From the NCBI GenBank assembly GCA_008694505.1, contig VZDJ01000052.1:7129955-7193954 (forward strand): a stretch of DNA of 64,000 bases. Direction: 5' to 3'. This document shows, one piece after another, positions 62,901 to 64,000 of the stretch. Source of the DNA: Cyanoderma ruficeps (taxonomy: Eukaryota; Chordata; Aves; Passeriformes; Timaliidae). Both the position numbers and the translations under genes were made by a program. The stretch's first letter is position 1; every line of letters starts with the position of its first letter. The notes under the pieces are model-generated. The model saw only the letters and a list, made by a program, of their open reading frames with translations. It was not told the DNA's origin and searched no databases.

Positions 62901-63112
62901 TTGGTAAAGAGAGGGGTTTGGAGCTTCTTCAGTGAAAGACAGTTTCCGCCGCTTATCAAGCCGAGTTTGTACAGCTGCAGATTTACGGCCACGTGGAAGG
63001 ACTGTGGACGTCTGAGCTCTCAGACTGGAAAATCTAAGGCCGGTGGTTGCTTCACTCAAACTTTCACTCCTCTTGAAAATCAAAGGATGGGATTTTTTTG
63101 GAAAACACAGGC
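59911..63112. other. Non-coding stretch, no gene recognised
   Basis: A 185-codon frame at 61263-61820 (plus) is Lys/Gln/Thr-rich with no domain that I recognise. A CTG run lies near 61909-61921. Other frames are shorter. No exon chain is seen. Confidence 0.5.
60186..60226. repeat. Possible tail of an ancient CORE-SINE/LINE
   Basis: AGCATCCCAAGCAATTTTACAGG followed by GATTAATTATCCTTATTC resembles the 'gc.ctttacaa..attaat..atccttac' tail common to old amniote repeats. It is short, with no supporting flanking block. Confidence 0.2.
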
Positions 63113-63330
63113 CTAGGAATACTGTGCTGGGAGGGACCAGAAATGTCATTGCAGCCCGTCACATACAATTGGAAGAATCAAGCCTGCTTGACCATGAACT
63201 ACTACAACCACAGGCCATAAAACCCTCTCCTGACTCCAGAAATGAAAAGCTTAAGTTCAAAAGACTGAAAATTATGAAGACCTCACCACATACCCCGGGA
63301 AAGCTGCAGTTAATCACTCCTACAATTTAG
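63113..63330 (-). repeat. Old CR1-like relic
   Basis: The plus strand shows GCTGGGAGGGACCAGAAATG, then TCATTGCAGCCCGTCACATA, then CACAGGCCATAAAACCCTCTCC, and later GCAGTTAATCACTCCTAC. This order resembles the reverse complement of an older CR1 lineage frequent in turtles and crocodilians ('gaagggacca..gtgatcatctag...acaggccatagaac...ggttaattac'). It is heavily diverged. Confidence 0.4.
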
Positions 63331-64000
63331 GAGTAGGAGGAAAAAAGCAAACAAAATAGAAACAAAATAAAAACACCCAAACAAAATCCTCATTTCCTGT
63401 TTTATCCAGCCTTTTCCTGAGACAGGAAAAAACTATCCACTAACCAAAAAGCTCTTCATTCAAAGTACCTCTAGGAATCATTAGGTCATGCTGTTGGATA
63501 ACATAACTAGACTGAGCTTATATGTGTAGGGTTTCCAGGTCTCTGACCATTCTCCTAATGTCCTTTTCCAAGCCCTTCCTGGTCTGTCAGCACAACCAGA
63601 CAGCAAGGAACGGTAACAAAATGAGCAAACTCTTCAAGCCACATATTTCTACCTTACTTTCAAGGAGCAGGAGGGGATTATTCAGTAGGGAGAAGTGAAA
63701 GAAATGGCTGCACCACAATACAAAGTTGCTTAAATGCCTTGGAGACTCCAGATCCCCAGTGTGTGTCAACACGCAGCCTGAAGGAGAAGCTGAGCCAGAG
63801 CCCTTGGGTTGGGCAGCACACAGCCAAACTAAATGCTCAACACAGCAAGGGTGAAGCCTGCTCTGTGTCACTGGAGAAAATTAGGCTGATATCTAACAGA
63901 TGACATTTGCCAGCAAAAAGAGATTGTGCATGTCGTGTTTGTCTCCTGGGACAACATTCCACATCTGACACTCATCCACAATCCGTGCAGGTACTGAGTG
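63331..64000. other. Non-coding stretch, nothing recognised
   Basis: Starts with an A-rich patch (63340-63390). A 94-codon minus-strand frame has no recognisable motif. Confidence 0.45.

Noticed and set aside
1..64000. Prokaryotic features, CRISPR arrays, rRNA or tRNA genes
   Set aside because: No direct-repeat/spacer array, no rRNA-like blocks and no cloverleaf with paired A/B boxes were seen; the repeat content is vertebrate.

Overview
The window looks like bird nuclear DNA, probably from a Neoavian and perhaps a passerine. It has few repeats, and those recognised are CR1 LINE 3' fragments on both strands, one endogenous-retrovirus solo LTR of a type common in Neoaves, and weathered pre-avian repeats (L2, MIR-like, and older sauropsid motifs). 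A 108-base N gap and several single Ns beside homopolymers show a draft assembly. No bacterial-style gene organisation is present. No protein-coding gene, rRNA, tRNA, CRISPR array or CpG island could be recognised. Most open frames are short and behave like chance frames in AT-rich DNA, so the stretch is best read as intergenic (gene-desert) or deep intronic sequence.

Bases 1-24000 hold a 19-bp tandem repeat, a MIR-like relic, two copies of an old hairpin-forming repeat (about 6.1 and 10.6 kb), a T/G-rich quadruplex-prone tract (9.1-9.2 kb), a perfect 14-bp hairpin (11.4 kb), a minus-strand CR1 end (14.1 kb), and two weak exon-like segments (16.2 and 20.5 kb). Bases 24000-45000 follow the assembly gap. 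They carry further old repeat scraps, a poly-G tract, a possible PIF/Harbinger relic (35.6 kb), a MIR (36.9 kb), a 375-bp plus-strand CR1 (38.65-39.03 kb) and two copies of another ancient motif (41.8 and 43.0 kb). Bases 45000-64000 carry a diverged tandem duplication, an ancient L2 reverse-transcriptase fossil (49.7-50.1 kb), a long pyrimidine tract, a perfect palindrome (54.73 kb), a complete 576-bp solo LTR with an exact 5-bp target-site duplication (54.9-55.5 kb), a hairpin at 59.6 kb, a CR1 3' end (59.8-59.9 kb) and an older CR1-like relic near 63.2 kb.

Several AT-rich, homeodomain-motif-rich stretches resemble conserved noncoding elements, but this cannot be shown without alignment. I found no convincing new biological system. 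The observations most worth checking are the long-retained L2 fossil, the recurring ancient palindromic repeats, the solo LTR with its internal duplication, and the two exon-like segments.
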